7,425 nucleotides of DNA, taken from CAZSPL01 sp964608735 (lineage in GTDB: Bacteria; JAJVIF01; JAPKYR01; CAZSPL01). The stretch spans positions 1 through 7,425 of the forward strand of contig CAZSPL010000199.1 in assembly GCA_964608735.1 (NCBI GenBank), in the 5' to 3' direction. The translations under genes were made by a program, and so were the position numbers. Positions within the stretch are counted from its first letter, which is position 1. Every line of letters begins with the position of its first letter. Positions 1-6,583 of the stretch are shown piece after piece. Below the pieces are notes generated by a model. The model was not told the origin of the DNA. It made no database searches and was given only the letters and a program-made list of their open reading frames with translations.

Positions 1-86
1 CACGGGTAAGCTCGAAGACTCGCGTACCCGTGGCACCAGGACTCGCGTACCCGTGGCACAATCTCGAGCGTACCCGTAGCACCAGG
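1..86. repeat. 23-bp tandem repeat (3 units) with an inverted copy at the left edge
   Basis: Three head-to-tail copies with an exact period of 23 bp are visible; the anchor gcgtacccg recurs at 22, 45 and 68. The shared core is gcgtacccgtggcaccagg, with substitutions in the second copy (after ggcac) and third copy (gtagc for gtggc). Positions 1-16 read on the other strand (ttcgagcttacccgtg) closely match the third unit, so one inverted copy faces the direct array. CACGGGTA (1-8) and TACCCGTG (25-32) therefore form a perfect 8-bp stem around a 16-nt loop. There are no spacers, so this is not a CRISPR array. It may continue left of the window. The location downstream of the last minus-strand gene suggests an intergenic palindromic repeat family; function is unknown. 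Confidence 0.8.
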
Positions 87-100
87 GGGGAATGAAAGAC

Positions 101-167
101 CACGGGCAGGCTTCAGGCGGAGTGGGAGTATGATGAGAACTGGTATACGCCAGCCCGTGCCACACGG
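101..167. repeat. Inverted repeats of the CACGGG type, possible hairpin/terminator region
   Basis: CACGGGC (101-107) and GCCCGTG (153-159) are perfect 7-bp complements separated by 45 nt. A second, smaller hairpin, CCGTG (155-159) with loop CCA and CACGG (163-167), uses the same right arm, so the two structures exclude each other. The arms share the CACGGG/CCCGTG motif with the tandem units at 1-86. This lies 44-110 nt beyond the stop codon of the minus-strand HEAT-like gene and could act as a transcript end or stabiliser, but no clean T-run follows. The rest of the 210-nt gene-free left end shows nothing else recognisable. Confidence 0.5.
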
Positions 168-210
168 ATCCACGAAATGGGATTGATGAATGAGAGAGCG
201 GGAGACGGTT

Positions 211-807
211 TTATGTATGAGCGTCGAAGACCTGGGCGGAGGAGGTCGTGAATGAGAGTTCGATGATGGGCAGTATCCATTCTTCGGTTTCGATTTTCAT
301 CCGCTCAGAGAGGCTTGAGAGCACGAGGTCGTGTTTCGCCCACATTTCATCGGAAACGGTGAAATCGAGCTTACCGAGTGACTGTGCGGCGAAGCGTCGG
401 ACGAACCTGTCTTCGTTATCGATGTAATAGAGTAGCGTATCGCAGCTTTCGACGGTGGAAAAATGGCCGAGCCCGTCGAGGCAGTCGAGCGGATGTTCGG
501 GGATATATTCAGTCAGATAATCCACGGCGCGGTCGTCGCCGGTTTCGGGAAGGGCGCACAGGGCACGCCGTACGACCATATCGCGCTGCGACGTGCGGTC
601 GTTGTCGATGATGTACATCAGCGTATCGCACAATTCATCGCCGCGGAAGAGGGTGAAATCGACATCCGGCTGGAGGAGGAGCATGCGTATGTATTCCACA
701 TCGGAGGCGGGAATGTCGCCCGCCATGGCCGGTGAAGAGGCGAGCATGAGCAAAAGCGGGATTAATATGAAATAGAGCGGGTTGATGATTTTCGTCGAAG
801 AAGTCAT
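211..807 (-). CDS. Exported HEAT-repeat-like protein
   Basis: This is a 198-residue protein with a Sec signal peptide: a short basic N-terminus (MTSSTK), a hydrophobic stretch at about residues 9-23 and a likely cut after AMA at residue 29. The mature part has two similar helical units, CDTLMYIIDND...VVRRALCAL (60-86) and CDTLLYYIDNEDRFVRRFA (122-140 onward), as expected of HEAT/armadillo-type helical repeats that bind other proteins. No catalytic motif is visible. The start is taken as ATG at 807 rather than TTG at 813, because GGAGGA (819-814) is 6 nt before this ATG but abuts the TTG. The start lies 2 nt after the stop of the metalloprotease lipoprotein gene, implying cotranslation, and the product may be its periplasmic or surface partner. 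That role is an inference from adjacency; the HEAT assignment is moderately sure. Confidence 0.75.
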   Translation of the reverse strand: MTSSTKIINPLYFILIPLLLMLASSPAMAGDIPASDVEYIRMLLLQPDVDFTLFRGDELCDTLMYIIDNDRTSQRDMVVRRALCALPETGDDRAVDYLTEYIPEHPLDCLDGLGHFSTVESCDTLLYYIDNEDRFVRRFAAQSLGKLDFTVSDEMWAKHDLVLSSLSERMKIETEEWILPIIELSFTTSSAQVFDAHT

Positions 808-809
808 TG

Positions 810-2759
810 TCAATCCTCCATGTCGATGAAGTTATAGGGATAATTCGAATGGAAGTAAGCGGCATTCTCGGCCTGTGAATCTATCGCGGGAGTGTTCATG
901 GCGATGTCGGTATCGCTGATGCTGTAGAAGGAAACGGGTGTGTCGGGGCTGCCGTTGAGGAAATACATCAGGTTGCCCCAGACATTCAAATCCGGATTGC
1001 AGTAGACATCGGTAACGCCGCCGCAGAACTGGTGAGACAGGTCGTAGCACGTGTAGCCGGAGTCGAGGAGATATTCATCCTCGAGCATGCCGATTGCATG
1101 GCCGAGCTCATGGGTGAGCACTTCGTCGAGTCCGTCATTGTCGTTTGCATCGAAGATGATGGTGGAATTGACGCCGGTGCAATACTGGAACAGGCAGGGA
1201 ATCATGGCATATGCGCCGCCCTGCCCGACGATGGAGTTGACATAGTAGAGGTTGACGAGGCCGGTCAAGTCGTGGGCGACGGTGTAGAGGTTGTTCGTGT
1301 CAGACGGGCTGAAATTGTAATAGAGGTCGGAATCGATGAAGCTTCGCTGGGCGAGCTCGATCCCGAAGCCATACTGGCTCCAGAATGAGTTCGCATAGGC
1401 GATATCGGCATCGATCTCGGCATCGGAGATGGAGGGGTCGGTGCCGGCGGAAGTCCGCAGCACCCATGCGTGGATGCCGATAGTCTTGGCGAGTGTCGAG
1501 GGGTTCGCCTCGGCGACTTCGATGTTCATCAGCATATATGCCGCCGGTGGTTCATCGGGGGCCGCGGATGTCGATTGCATATAAGTGCCGTTCGAGGAGA
1601 CGATTTCGACGCCGATTGGATAATCGCCCGCGAACTGGGGATTGCAATATGGAGTCAGGTTCACGGTGTAGTGGGCGTTATCGTCATAGTCCGTGGTCAA
1701 AGTGGCTTGAACCACCTGCGAGCCCATGAGGGTTCGTGAATATACATTCACGGCGGAGACTTCGGGCGCGGTAGTGCCGTTGAGCCTTCCCTGCCAGTCG
1801 TATACGAGTATATCGATAACGAGATTGCCGTTGTGTTCACCGGATGAGGAATTGTAAGTGAGCGTATTTTCCGTGACGTAACAGAGAACGAACCACGGTT
1901 CCCTGCTGTTTGCGTTCGCCGGGAAGTCATCCGGGACTTCAGGCGGCGACGCGGTCGGGGCGGCCCAGGATGCATCGATGGCATAGTTGAAATATGCATC
2001 GCCGGGGGGGAACTGGAGTTCGTAGCGCCTCGTATTGGAAGCGCCGTGGAACACCGCCCTTCCAAAGGGGCCGCTTATATCAGTTACGGAAAGCAGTACC
2101 GGGTCGATGTCCGGAGTGATGAGGGCGTCAGCGAAGATTTTATACGCGTTTATTTCGGCATCGAGCTGGCCGGAATTCGGTGCCCCGAGTTTGCCGTCGG
2201 AATAGCCCATCACGCCGGGGTCGGTGAATTCGACTGGATTCCACCACCGGGTGTAGCCATCGGGATTGAGCAAGCGTGGGTCCTGGTCTCCAGCGGTCCA
2301 GAGGCCGTTGGCGATTTCGACAGAGGAGCTTGTGATGAAGATACCGCGGACATCGAAGCCGGGATAGCGCGCCTGCGAAGCGAAGGGATTGTTGAGGGTG
2401 ACATCGACGGTGATTTGTCCGAGCGACAGGTTGCTTTCGCTCCAGAGGACATGGACATCGATGAGGTTGAGCTGGTCGGCGGTGGGTACGAGGTTGAGAT
2501 GCATCGCGGCTGCGCGGTTGGGACTCAGCTCGAAGATTTGTTTTTCGAGGTTGGCGTGGCCGGTGAAGTAACCCCAGAGCATGTTTCCCGCGCGGAGGGA
2601 ATCACCGGATTCAGCGGGGATGTCGGGCGGCTCGGCGATTCGCGGGATCGACGGGATGTCGTTTTGCCCCGAGCATGCGCCGATGAGTCCGACGAGAATG
2701 ATGAAGCTGGCGAGTACGGCGGCATAGACGTAGATTCGGAAGTAGCGTTGTGAGACCAT
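810..2759 (-). CDS. Lipoprotein with HExxH zinc-metallopeptidase domain
   Basis: This 649-residue protein starts with a hydrophobic segment (residues 11-28) ending in a lipobox, LIGAC, with C29 as the lipidated residue. It is therefore probably anchored in a membrane outside the cytoplasm. Residues about 70-400 are rich in predicted beta strands and carry segments such as YPGFDVRGIF (132-141) and GYTRWWNP (168-175); I recall this style from lipoproteins of uncultured bacteria but cannot check it. Residues about 424-649 look like a metzincin-type protease: N-terminal strand and helix (IGIHAWV 427-433, ANSFWSQYG 456-464), then HELGHAIG (550-557) with H550 and H554 as zinc ligands and E551 as base. 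A Met-turn-like GNLMYF follows (595-600). Cysteines 571, 579 and 587 lie between these. The third ligand is unclear: E560 or D561 stands where metzincins have His/Asp. The substrate is unknown. Start ATG follows AGGGGAG by 4 nt. Alternative: an inactive or binding-only relative. Confidence 0.82.
   Translation of the reverse strand: MVSQRYFRIYVYAAVLASFIILVGLIGACSGQNDIPSIPRIAEPPDIPAESGDSLRAGNMLWGYFTGHANLEKQIFELSPNRAAAMHLNLVPTADQLNLIDVHVLWSESNLSLGQITVDVTLNNPFASQARYPGFDVRGIFITSSSVEIANGLWTAGDQDPRLLNPDGYTRWWNPVEFTDPGVMGYSDGKLGAPNSGQLDAEINAYKIFADALITPDIDPVLLSVTDISGPFGRAVFHGASNTRRYELQFPPGDAYFNYAIDASWAAPTASPPEVPDDFPANANSREPWFVLCYVTENTLTYNSSSGEHNGNLVIDILVYDWQGRLNGTTAPEVSAVNVYSRTLMGSQVVQATLTTDYDDNAHYTVNLTPYCNPQFAGDYPIGVEIVSSNGTYMQSTSAAPDEPPAAYMLMNIEVAEANPSTLAKTIGIHAWVLRTSAGTDPSISDAEIDADIAYANSFWSQYGFGIELAQRSFIDSDLYYNFSPSDTNNLYTVAHDLTGLVNLYYVNSIVGQGGAYAMIPCLFQYCTGVNSTIIFDANDNDGLDEVLTHELGHAIGMLEDEYLLDSGYTCYDLSHQFCGGVTDVYCNPDLNVWGNLMYFLNGSPDTPVSFYSISDTDIAMNTPAIDSQAENAAYFHSNYPYNFIDMED
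814..819 (-). promoter_or_regulatory. Shine-Dalgarno GGAGGA deciding the HEAT-protein start
   Basis: GGAGGA reads from 819 to 814 on the minus strand, inside the last codons of the upstream lipoprotein gene. A 6-nt spacer separates it from ATG at 807. A TTG at 813 would have no spacer, so the ATG is the better start. Confidence 0.7.
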
Positions 2760-2842
2760 ATCGCTCCCCTCATAAGGGAATTACCCGTCGTTCCCGGCGG
2801 AAGATTACGGGCATGATTAATCTCTTTAATAAGGGGTGTAGG

Positions 2843-2871
2843 ATTATGAATCAGATTTAATGAGGGTTGAA
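2843..2871 (-). promoter_or_regulatory. Candidate sigma70-type promoter for the lipoprotein operon
   Basis: On the minus strand TTCAAC (2871-2866) and CATAAT (2848-2843) are separated by exactly 17 nt, just after the hepT stop codon and about 85 nt before the lipoprotein ATG. The -10 matches consensus at 5 of 6 bases but the -35 at only 3 of 6, and AT-rich DNA makes chance matches common. A short inverted repeat, ATTAA-TCTCT-TTAAT (2816-2830), lies between it and the gene and could be a control site. This is weak evidence; the rest of the 117-nt gap shows nothing else. Confidence 0.25.
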
Positions 2872-2876
2872 GATTT

Positions 2877-3223
2877 TTATTTTTCGGTATCTGTGAGTAT
2901 TTGGTCTATCCATCGTTCGAGAACAGGCAATTCAGATTCTATGATATCCCAAATTATCCGGTCGCTAAGCCCGAAATAACGATGGATAAGCACGTCACGA
3001 AGTCCTCCGAATCCCTTCCAATCAACTTCAGGATATCGCTCGGTTAAAGAAGCGGGTAGATTCTTAACGGCTTCCCCGATTATCTCAAGGTTTCTTATGA
3101 TGGCGTCATAAGCCATCTGCTGTTCGAAGCTCGCCCCAGCATCCTTAGAGATGCGCAATAGCTCCTTACTTTGGATGTGGCTTGCAGGATGTCTTCAAGT
3201 AGTTGCTTAAAATCCCTCGGCAT
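2877..3223 (-). pseudogene. hepT: HepT-like HEPN toxin (DUF86), frameshifted
   Basis: The C-terminal part is a readable 93-codon frame (2877-3158, TTG at its left end of reading) with the DUF86 hallmark RNLEIIGEAVK and the HEPN RNase motif RX4HXY as RDVLIHRY (residues 54-61 of that frame). It lacks the first helix of the family. That helix is present in another frame: ATG at 3223 gives MPRDFKQLLEDILQATSKV, a typical DUF86 N-terminus, with AGAGGT 5 nt upstream and a 17-nt overlap with mntA, as in intact modules. This frame ends at 3095 after 42 residues. Joined near 3140-3170 by a one-base insertion, the two give about 114 residues, the normal family length. So the gene is broken by one small indel, or the base is a sequencing error, or (less likely) frameshifting is used. 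Family members are ribonucleases held inactive by the MntA partner, which AMPylates the motif tyrosine. Confidence 0.85.
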
Positions 3224-3500
3224 AGACTACCTCTGAAAGGATAGGATCCCTGAGCCGCGGTTTTATCGTCCCCGTGATAACCAAGTCGACTTTGCGCCCG
3301 AATAATCCTTCGAGAAAGAATTTCAAGCCCATATATGATTTAAACGTTTCTTTTTCAAACTCAACGAGGAAATCGAGGTCGCTATTTTCATCGTGTTCGC
3401 CTCTCACAACCGAGCCGAAGATGCCGAGACGTGTAACACCATAGGTTTTTATCTTATGCTGGTTTTCACTAATCGATGCAAGGATATCATTTAGATTCAT
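3207..3500 (-). CDS. mntA: MntA-like nucleotidyltransferase antitoxin
   Basis: This 97-residue protein is a minimal nucleotidyltransferase. The signature GSX10DXD is exact: G29 S30, ten residues, then D41 and D43 (GSVVRGEHDENSDLDFLVEF at 29-48), with a third acidic residue at D72 in KVDLV. These three carboxylates bind the metal pair in the family. In the studied MntA-HepT modules the enzyme transfers AMP groups from ATP to the tyrosine of the HepT RX4HXY motif and so disarms the toxin. All key residues and the usual length are present, so the gene looks intact. GGAGG (3514-3510) lies 9 nt before ATG. It begins 40 nt after thiC and overlaps the hepT start by 17 nt. Base composition is visibly more AT-rich than thiC, which fits acquisition by transfer. 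Confidence 0.9.
   Translation of the reverse strand: MNLNDILASISENQHKIKTYGVTRLGIFGSVVRGEHDENSDLDFLVEFEKETFKSYMGLKFFLEGLFGRKVDLVITGTIKPRLRDPILSEVVYAEGF
3229..3234 (-). promoter_or_regulatory. Shine-Dalgarno AGAGGT supporting hepT start at 3223
   Basis: AGAGGT (3234-3229, minus strand) is 5 nt before the ATG at 3223 and lies inside the end of mntA. It shows that the original hepT start was this ATG, upstream of the frameshift, and not the TTG at 3158. Confidence 0.6.
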
Positions 3501-3540
3501 AGCAGCTTGCCTCCACTCGCAATTTGTGTATCACGCGAAG

Positions 3541-4845
3541 TCAGGGAGTAGTATTTCCCGCCTCCTCAATAAACCCCGCGGCTCTCGAAGTTTTAATGGC
3601 GCAGAATTCGCCGCACATGGAGCAGAGGTCGGGGTTGCCGGGTTTGGCGGATTCGCGTATGGCGCGGGCGAGGGTCGGGTCGAGTGATTTGTCGATGTGC
3701 GTTTTCCAGTCGAGGCGCGCGCGCGCGCGGCTTATTTCATTGTCCCAGTCGAGGGCGCCCTTGATGCCCTTCCCGATATCGCCGATATGCGCGGCGAGGC
3801 GAGTTGTCATGACCCCCTCGCGTACCTGCTCGATCGTCGGGAGGCTGAGGTGTTCGGCCTGTGTGACATAGCACAGATAATCCGCGCCGGCCCACGCGGC
3901 GAGCGCGCCGCCGATGGCGGTCGCGATATGGTCGTAGCCGGGGGCGACGTCGGTTGGAAGTGGGCCAAGGACATAAAACGGCGCGCCATCGCAGATTTCC
4001 TTTTCGAGCTGCATGTTGTACTGGATTTTGTCGATGGGAACATGCCCGGGGCCTTCGACCATCACCTGTACTCCGCGTTCGCGGGCGCGCCGCACGAGGT
4101 CGCCGGATACGATGAGTTCGTGAATCTGCGCCTTGTCGACGGCATCGGCCTGGCATCCGGGGCGAAGCCCGTCGCCGAGGGAGAGGGTGACATCGTATTT
4201 TTCGGCGATATCGAGCAGGCGGTCGTAATATTCGTAGAGCGGATTTTCCTTGCGATTTTTATGCATCCATGCGGCGGTGAGTGAGCCGCCACGCGAGACG
4301 ATACCGAGCATGCGGGGATTGCGTTCGAGGATCTCGACCCCTTCCATGGTGATGCTGGTGTGCACGGTGATGAAATCGACGCCCTGTTCGCACTGGGCCT
4401 CGATTACTTCGAACAGGGCTTCGGTGTTGAGGTCGTTGAATTCGCGGCCGGCATCGAATGCTTTCTTGGCGATTTCATAGATGGGGACGGTACCGAAGGG
4501 GATGGGTGAGCGTTCGAGGAGTTCGCGCCGGATTTCGGTGAGGTCACCGCCGGTGGAGAGGTCCATGATGGTATCGGTTTTCGCATCGAGCGCGGCATTC
4601 AGTTTTTCGATTTCGATGTTGATTGAACAGCAGTCCGGCGATGTGCCGATGTTGGCGTTGACCTTGGTATGGAGTTTCCACCCTATGCCGCATGCGGGGA
4701 AGTCGCGCTTGATGTTTTTAGGGACGACGACGCTTCCTTCGCGGATGCCCTGGACGAGGCATTTCTCGCAACAGGCTTCGCGTCCGACGATTTCCTTTAT
4801 CTCCGGTCTCTCTTTCCCGTTCTGTATGTCTTTAACAAGTGTCAT
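3541..4845 (-). CDS. thiC: Phosphomethylpyrimidine synthase ThiC, short form
   Basis: ThiC is a radical-SAM enzyme that rearranges aminoimidazole ribotide into HMP-P, the pyrimidine half of thiamine, in the cytoplasm. The 434-residue product carries the family motifs TKVNANIGTS (60-69), MDLSTGGD (94-101), EGPGHVP (264-270) and AEHLSLP (330-336); H268 and H332 match the spacing of the zinc ligands. The C-terminal cluster motif is CSMCGEFC (C408, C411, C415), a CX2CX3C form that I associate with short ThiC and the paralogue BzaF, rather than the CX2CX4C of long ThiC. DLSTGGD and the nearby thiG favour ThiC over BzaF (hydroxybenzimidazole synthase). The N-terminal domain of long enzymes is absent. 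Odd: an unusual cysteine-rich N-terminal part (C25, C26, C29, C52, C72, C73). ATG at 4845 follows AGAAAGG by 7 nt. No TPP riboswitch is recognisable in the 93 nt upstream. Confidence 0.95.
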   Translation of the reverse strand: MTLVKDIQNGKERPEIKEIVGREACCEKCLVQGIREGSVVVPKNIKRDFPACGIGWKLHTKVNANIGTSPDCCSINIEIEKLNAALDAKTDTIMDLSTGGDLTEIRRELLERSPIPFGTVPIYEIAKKAFDAGREFNDLNTEALFEVIEAQCEQGVDFITVHTSITMEGVEILERNPRMLGIVSRGGSLTAAWMHKNRKENPLYEYYDRLLDIAEKYDVTLSLGDGLRPGCQADAVDKAQIHELIVSGDLVRRARERGVQVMVEGPGHVPIDKIQYNMQLEKEICDGAPFYVLGPLPTDVAPGYDHIATAIGGALAAWAGADYLCYVTQAEHLSLPTIEQVREGVMTTRLAAHIGDIGKGIKGALDWDNEISRARARLDWKTHIDKSLDPTLARAIRESAKPGNPDLCSMCGEFCAIKTSRAAGFIEEAGNTTP

Positions 4846-4913
4846 GAAACAACCTTTCTGTGATTTGGCTCATGGCATGATACTACATTTATCGGATTTT
4901 CGACTCCATTTCC

Positions 4914-4928
4914 TGCGCGGACCGCGCA
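4914..4928. repeat. 15-bp palindrome upstream of thiC
   Basis: TGCGCGG-A-CCGCGCA is a perfect inverted repeat with 7-bp arms and one central base, in the 93-nt gap between the TPR-like gene and thiC. As RNA it would form a 6-bp GC stem with a three-base loop. No T-run follows on the minus strand, so it is a poor intrinsic terminator; an operator, or a stem that slows readthrough from the thiG cluster into thiC, is possible. I see no good promoter in the rest of the gap. Confidence 0.45.
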
Positions 4929-4938
4929 TTCGATGCTA

Positions 4939-6372
4939 TCACGTCGCGCAGTATTCCCGGTAGCCCTGTTTATCCCTCGCAGGCGAAATGCGGCCCTCAT
5001 TCTCCCACCAGTTGTACCACCACAGCGGGTCTTCATAGTCGAACAGCTCGATGCGTTCGAAGATGTGATAGATATTCTTGTCGGAGAACTCCTTGTCTTT
5101 TATAAGATAGACCACTCCCATCATGTAATCGGTCAGGTACATGTCGGCCCAGTCGAGGTCTTCCGGCGTGTACGGGCCGTCCTGGAGGAAGCGGACGAAA
5201 TCGGCGAATTTACCGGTGCTCGACGGGCTGATGTCGATTTCGAAAAGCTGGGTGAGGATGGGACGCATAAGCATGGATGTCCGGTCCTCGACGGTGTTCT
5301 GCATCTGCAGACGGGTGCGTATATTTTCCGTTTCGTGCCACAGCGCGAGCAGTGCGATTTCGAGGTCAGTGTCGTTATTATCTTTGGCGATTGTGAGCGC
5401 GGCATCGCGGCAGATTTTTACGAGTGTTATCGCTGTGATCTGGTATATAGTGTCGGCGCTGTCGTTTTCGCCGAGAAGGCAGGCTACGGCATTGAGAATG
5501 TTGAATGTGCTTTTCCATTCAGCGGGGGGATTTTCAGTGAGCTCCCGGTAGACCTGTCTCAATTCAGGAAAGTTTTCGGCGGTTCTGGAGTAATAGAAGT
5601 TCGCGCCGAAGTAATCGCGTTCGATGGCGGTGAAATCGGAAAATATTCCGGTGCCATTCTTGAAATCATCGATAACGCCGATGGCGTAGCTTCGGGGGAA
5701 CATCACCGGCTGCGAGAAGTTGTCGCATTCGGCGGCGCGTTTGAAGAGGTCGATCGCGAGCTCGGGGTCACCGAGGCGGAATCGCTTGGCGGCTTCGAAG
5801 AACGGGTAGTATGCATTGCCCGGGTCGGCGGCTCCAGCCGAGGACAGGCCGTCGGCATAGAAGCGCAGGTATTCAGAAGGAGTGGCATCGTACCGCTCGG
5901 TGAATGTGACTTCATCCCAATCGGGCCATGCATCGAGCGCGGCGATCCTTCCGAGGTTCCATAAGTCGGCGGGACGCGCCGGGTCGATTTCAAGGGCCTT
6001 CTGGAGCATCAGGGGATTCATGCGAAGATATACATCGTCCTGGATGCTGAAATCGAGCCAGTCGCCTTCGATGATATTCCTCGCAAAGTCGACATCGCGC
6101 AGATTGACCTGCGCCAGCAATTCCCAATATTCGGGCAGGTGTCCGAACCGCGGTTCGGCATCTACAAGTTGCGCGAGGAAAGCTGCATTCACATCGGCAG
6201 TGACAGCGTCCACCGGGGCGGACGGTTTCACCCAGCCATCGATGAACAGATCGAAGAGTTCATCGACGGTGCCGGTGTCATCGGCCATTGACGGGACGGC
6301 TGTGAAGGCGAAAGATATTGAGGCAATCAGGCAAAGAAGGAAGGATATCTTCAATGCTTCAGGAAATTTCAT
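4939..6372 (-). CDS. Exported TPR-like protein of unknown function
   Basis: This 477-residue protein has a clear Sec signal peptide: K2/K8 basic start, hydrophobic residues 9-25 and a likely cut after PSMA at residue 30. The mature part is mostly helical. Two stretches resemble tetratricopeptide units: MLQKALEIDPARPADLWNLG (122-141) and DPGNAYYPFFEAAKRF / GDPELAIDLFKRAAECD (183-217). TPR folds usually hold proteins together. The C-terminus is rich in aromatics (DPLWWYNWWENEG, 448-460), and no catalytic motif is seen. ATG at 6372 follows a strong AGGAGGG with a 5-nt spacer and overlaps the end of the small membrane-protein gene by 14 nt, so the two are translationally linked and cotranscribed with thiG. 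A role in thiamine uptake or in envelope function cannot be decided from sequence. I do not recognise the family. Confidence 0.75.
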   Translation of the reverse strand: MKFPEALKISFLLCLIASISFAFTAVPSMADDTGTVDELFDLFIDGWVKPSAPVDAVTADVNAAFLAQLVDAEPRFGHLPEYWELLAQVNLRDVDFARNIIEGDWLDFSIQDDVYLRMNPLMLQKALEIDPARPADLWNLGRIAALDAWPDWDEVTFTERYDATPSEYLRFYADGLSSAGAADPGNAYYPFFEAAKRFRLGDPELAIDLFKRAAECDNFSQPVMFPRSYAIGVIDDFKNGTGIFSDFTAIERDYFGANFYYSRTAENFPELRQVYRELTENPPAEWKSTFNILNAVACLLGENDSADTIYQITAITLVKICRDAALTIAKDNNDTDLEIALLALWHETENIRTRLQMQNTVEDRTSMLMRPILTQLFEIDISPSSTGKFADFVRFLQDGPYTPEDLDWADMYLTDYMMGVVYLIKDKEFSDKNIYHIFERIELFDYEDPLWWYNWWENEGRISPARDKQGYREYCAT

Positions 6373-6583
6373 CGGATCCCTCCTCAGATTTGTTATCAGC
6401 CCGTTTCTTTTCCTTGTATAAAAACCGGAAGCTTCCAGCGATAAGCAGCGCGCCGATGATGAGAGCGGCGAGTGTGCGCGCGAATACAGGATTGTCGGGC
6501 TTCAGGTTGCCGTAGACGACGGCATACATCACGCCGGCGAATCCGACAAAGAAGCAGATATCAGCAATGCGCTTCGGGTTCAT
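6359..6583 (-). CDS. Small two-helix membrane protein
   Basis: The 74-residue product has two hydrophobic segments, about residues 8-25 (CFFVGFAGVMYAVVYG region) and 36-55 (ARTLAALIIGALLIAGSFRF region), joined by a short loop, followed by a charged tail of about 18 residues (YKEKKRADNKSEEG). The lysines and arginines next to helix 2 suggest both ends lie in the cytoplasm. Its ATG directly follows the thiG stop (TAAATG), without a good Shine-Dalgarno nearby, which points to coupling with thiG translation; its 3' end overlaps the exported TPR-like gene by 14 nt. I do not recognise the family, and no link to thiamine is visible beyond position. Confidence 0.7.
   Translation of the reverse strand: MNPKRIADICFFVGFAGVMYAVVYGNLKPDNPVFARTLAALIIGALLIAGSFRFLYKEKKRADNKSEEGSDEIS

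Noticed and set aside
1..86. CRISPR array
   Set aside because: Units follow each other with a 23-bp period and no variable spacers, so it is a tandem repeat.
808..813. TTG start for the HEAT-like protein
   Set aside because: The Shine-Dalgarno GGAGGA directly abuts this codon, whereas the ATG at 807 has a proper 6-nt spacer.
2046..2753. Plus-strand open frame (235 codons) opposite the lipoprotein gene
   Set aside because: The predicted protein has no recognisable motif or plausible hydrophobic core, and the minus-strand frame has a lipobox and protease motif; it is a shadow frame.
3541..4845. BzaF (anaerobic hydroxybenzimidazole synthase) instead of ThiC
   Set aside because: The CX2CX3C form is shared, but MDLSTGGD and the nearby thiG fit ThiC better; a phylogenetic tree would settle it.
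4846..4938. TPP riboswitch upstream of thiC
   Set aside because: The CUGAGA core and the pairing second helix of the TPP aptamer are not found on the minus strand here, nor in the 74 nt before thiG.
4933..5964. Long plus-strand open frame (343 codons) opposite the TPR-like gene
   Set aside because: It is antisense to a gene with a signal peptide and a strong ribosome site, shows no family motif, and is expected as a shadow of the GC-rich codon pattern.
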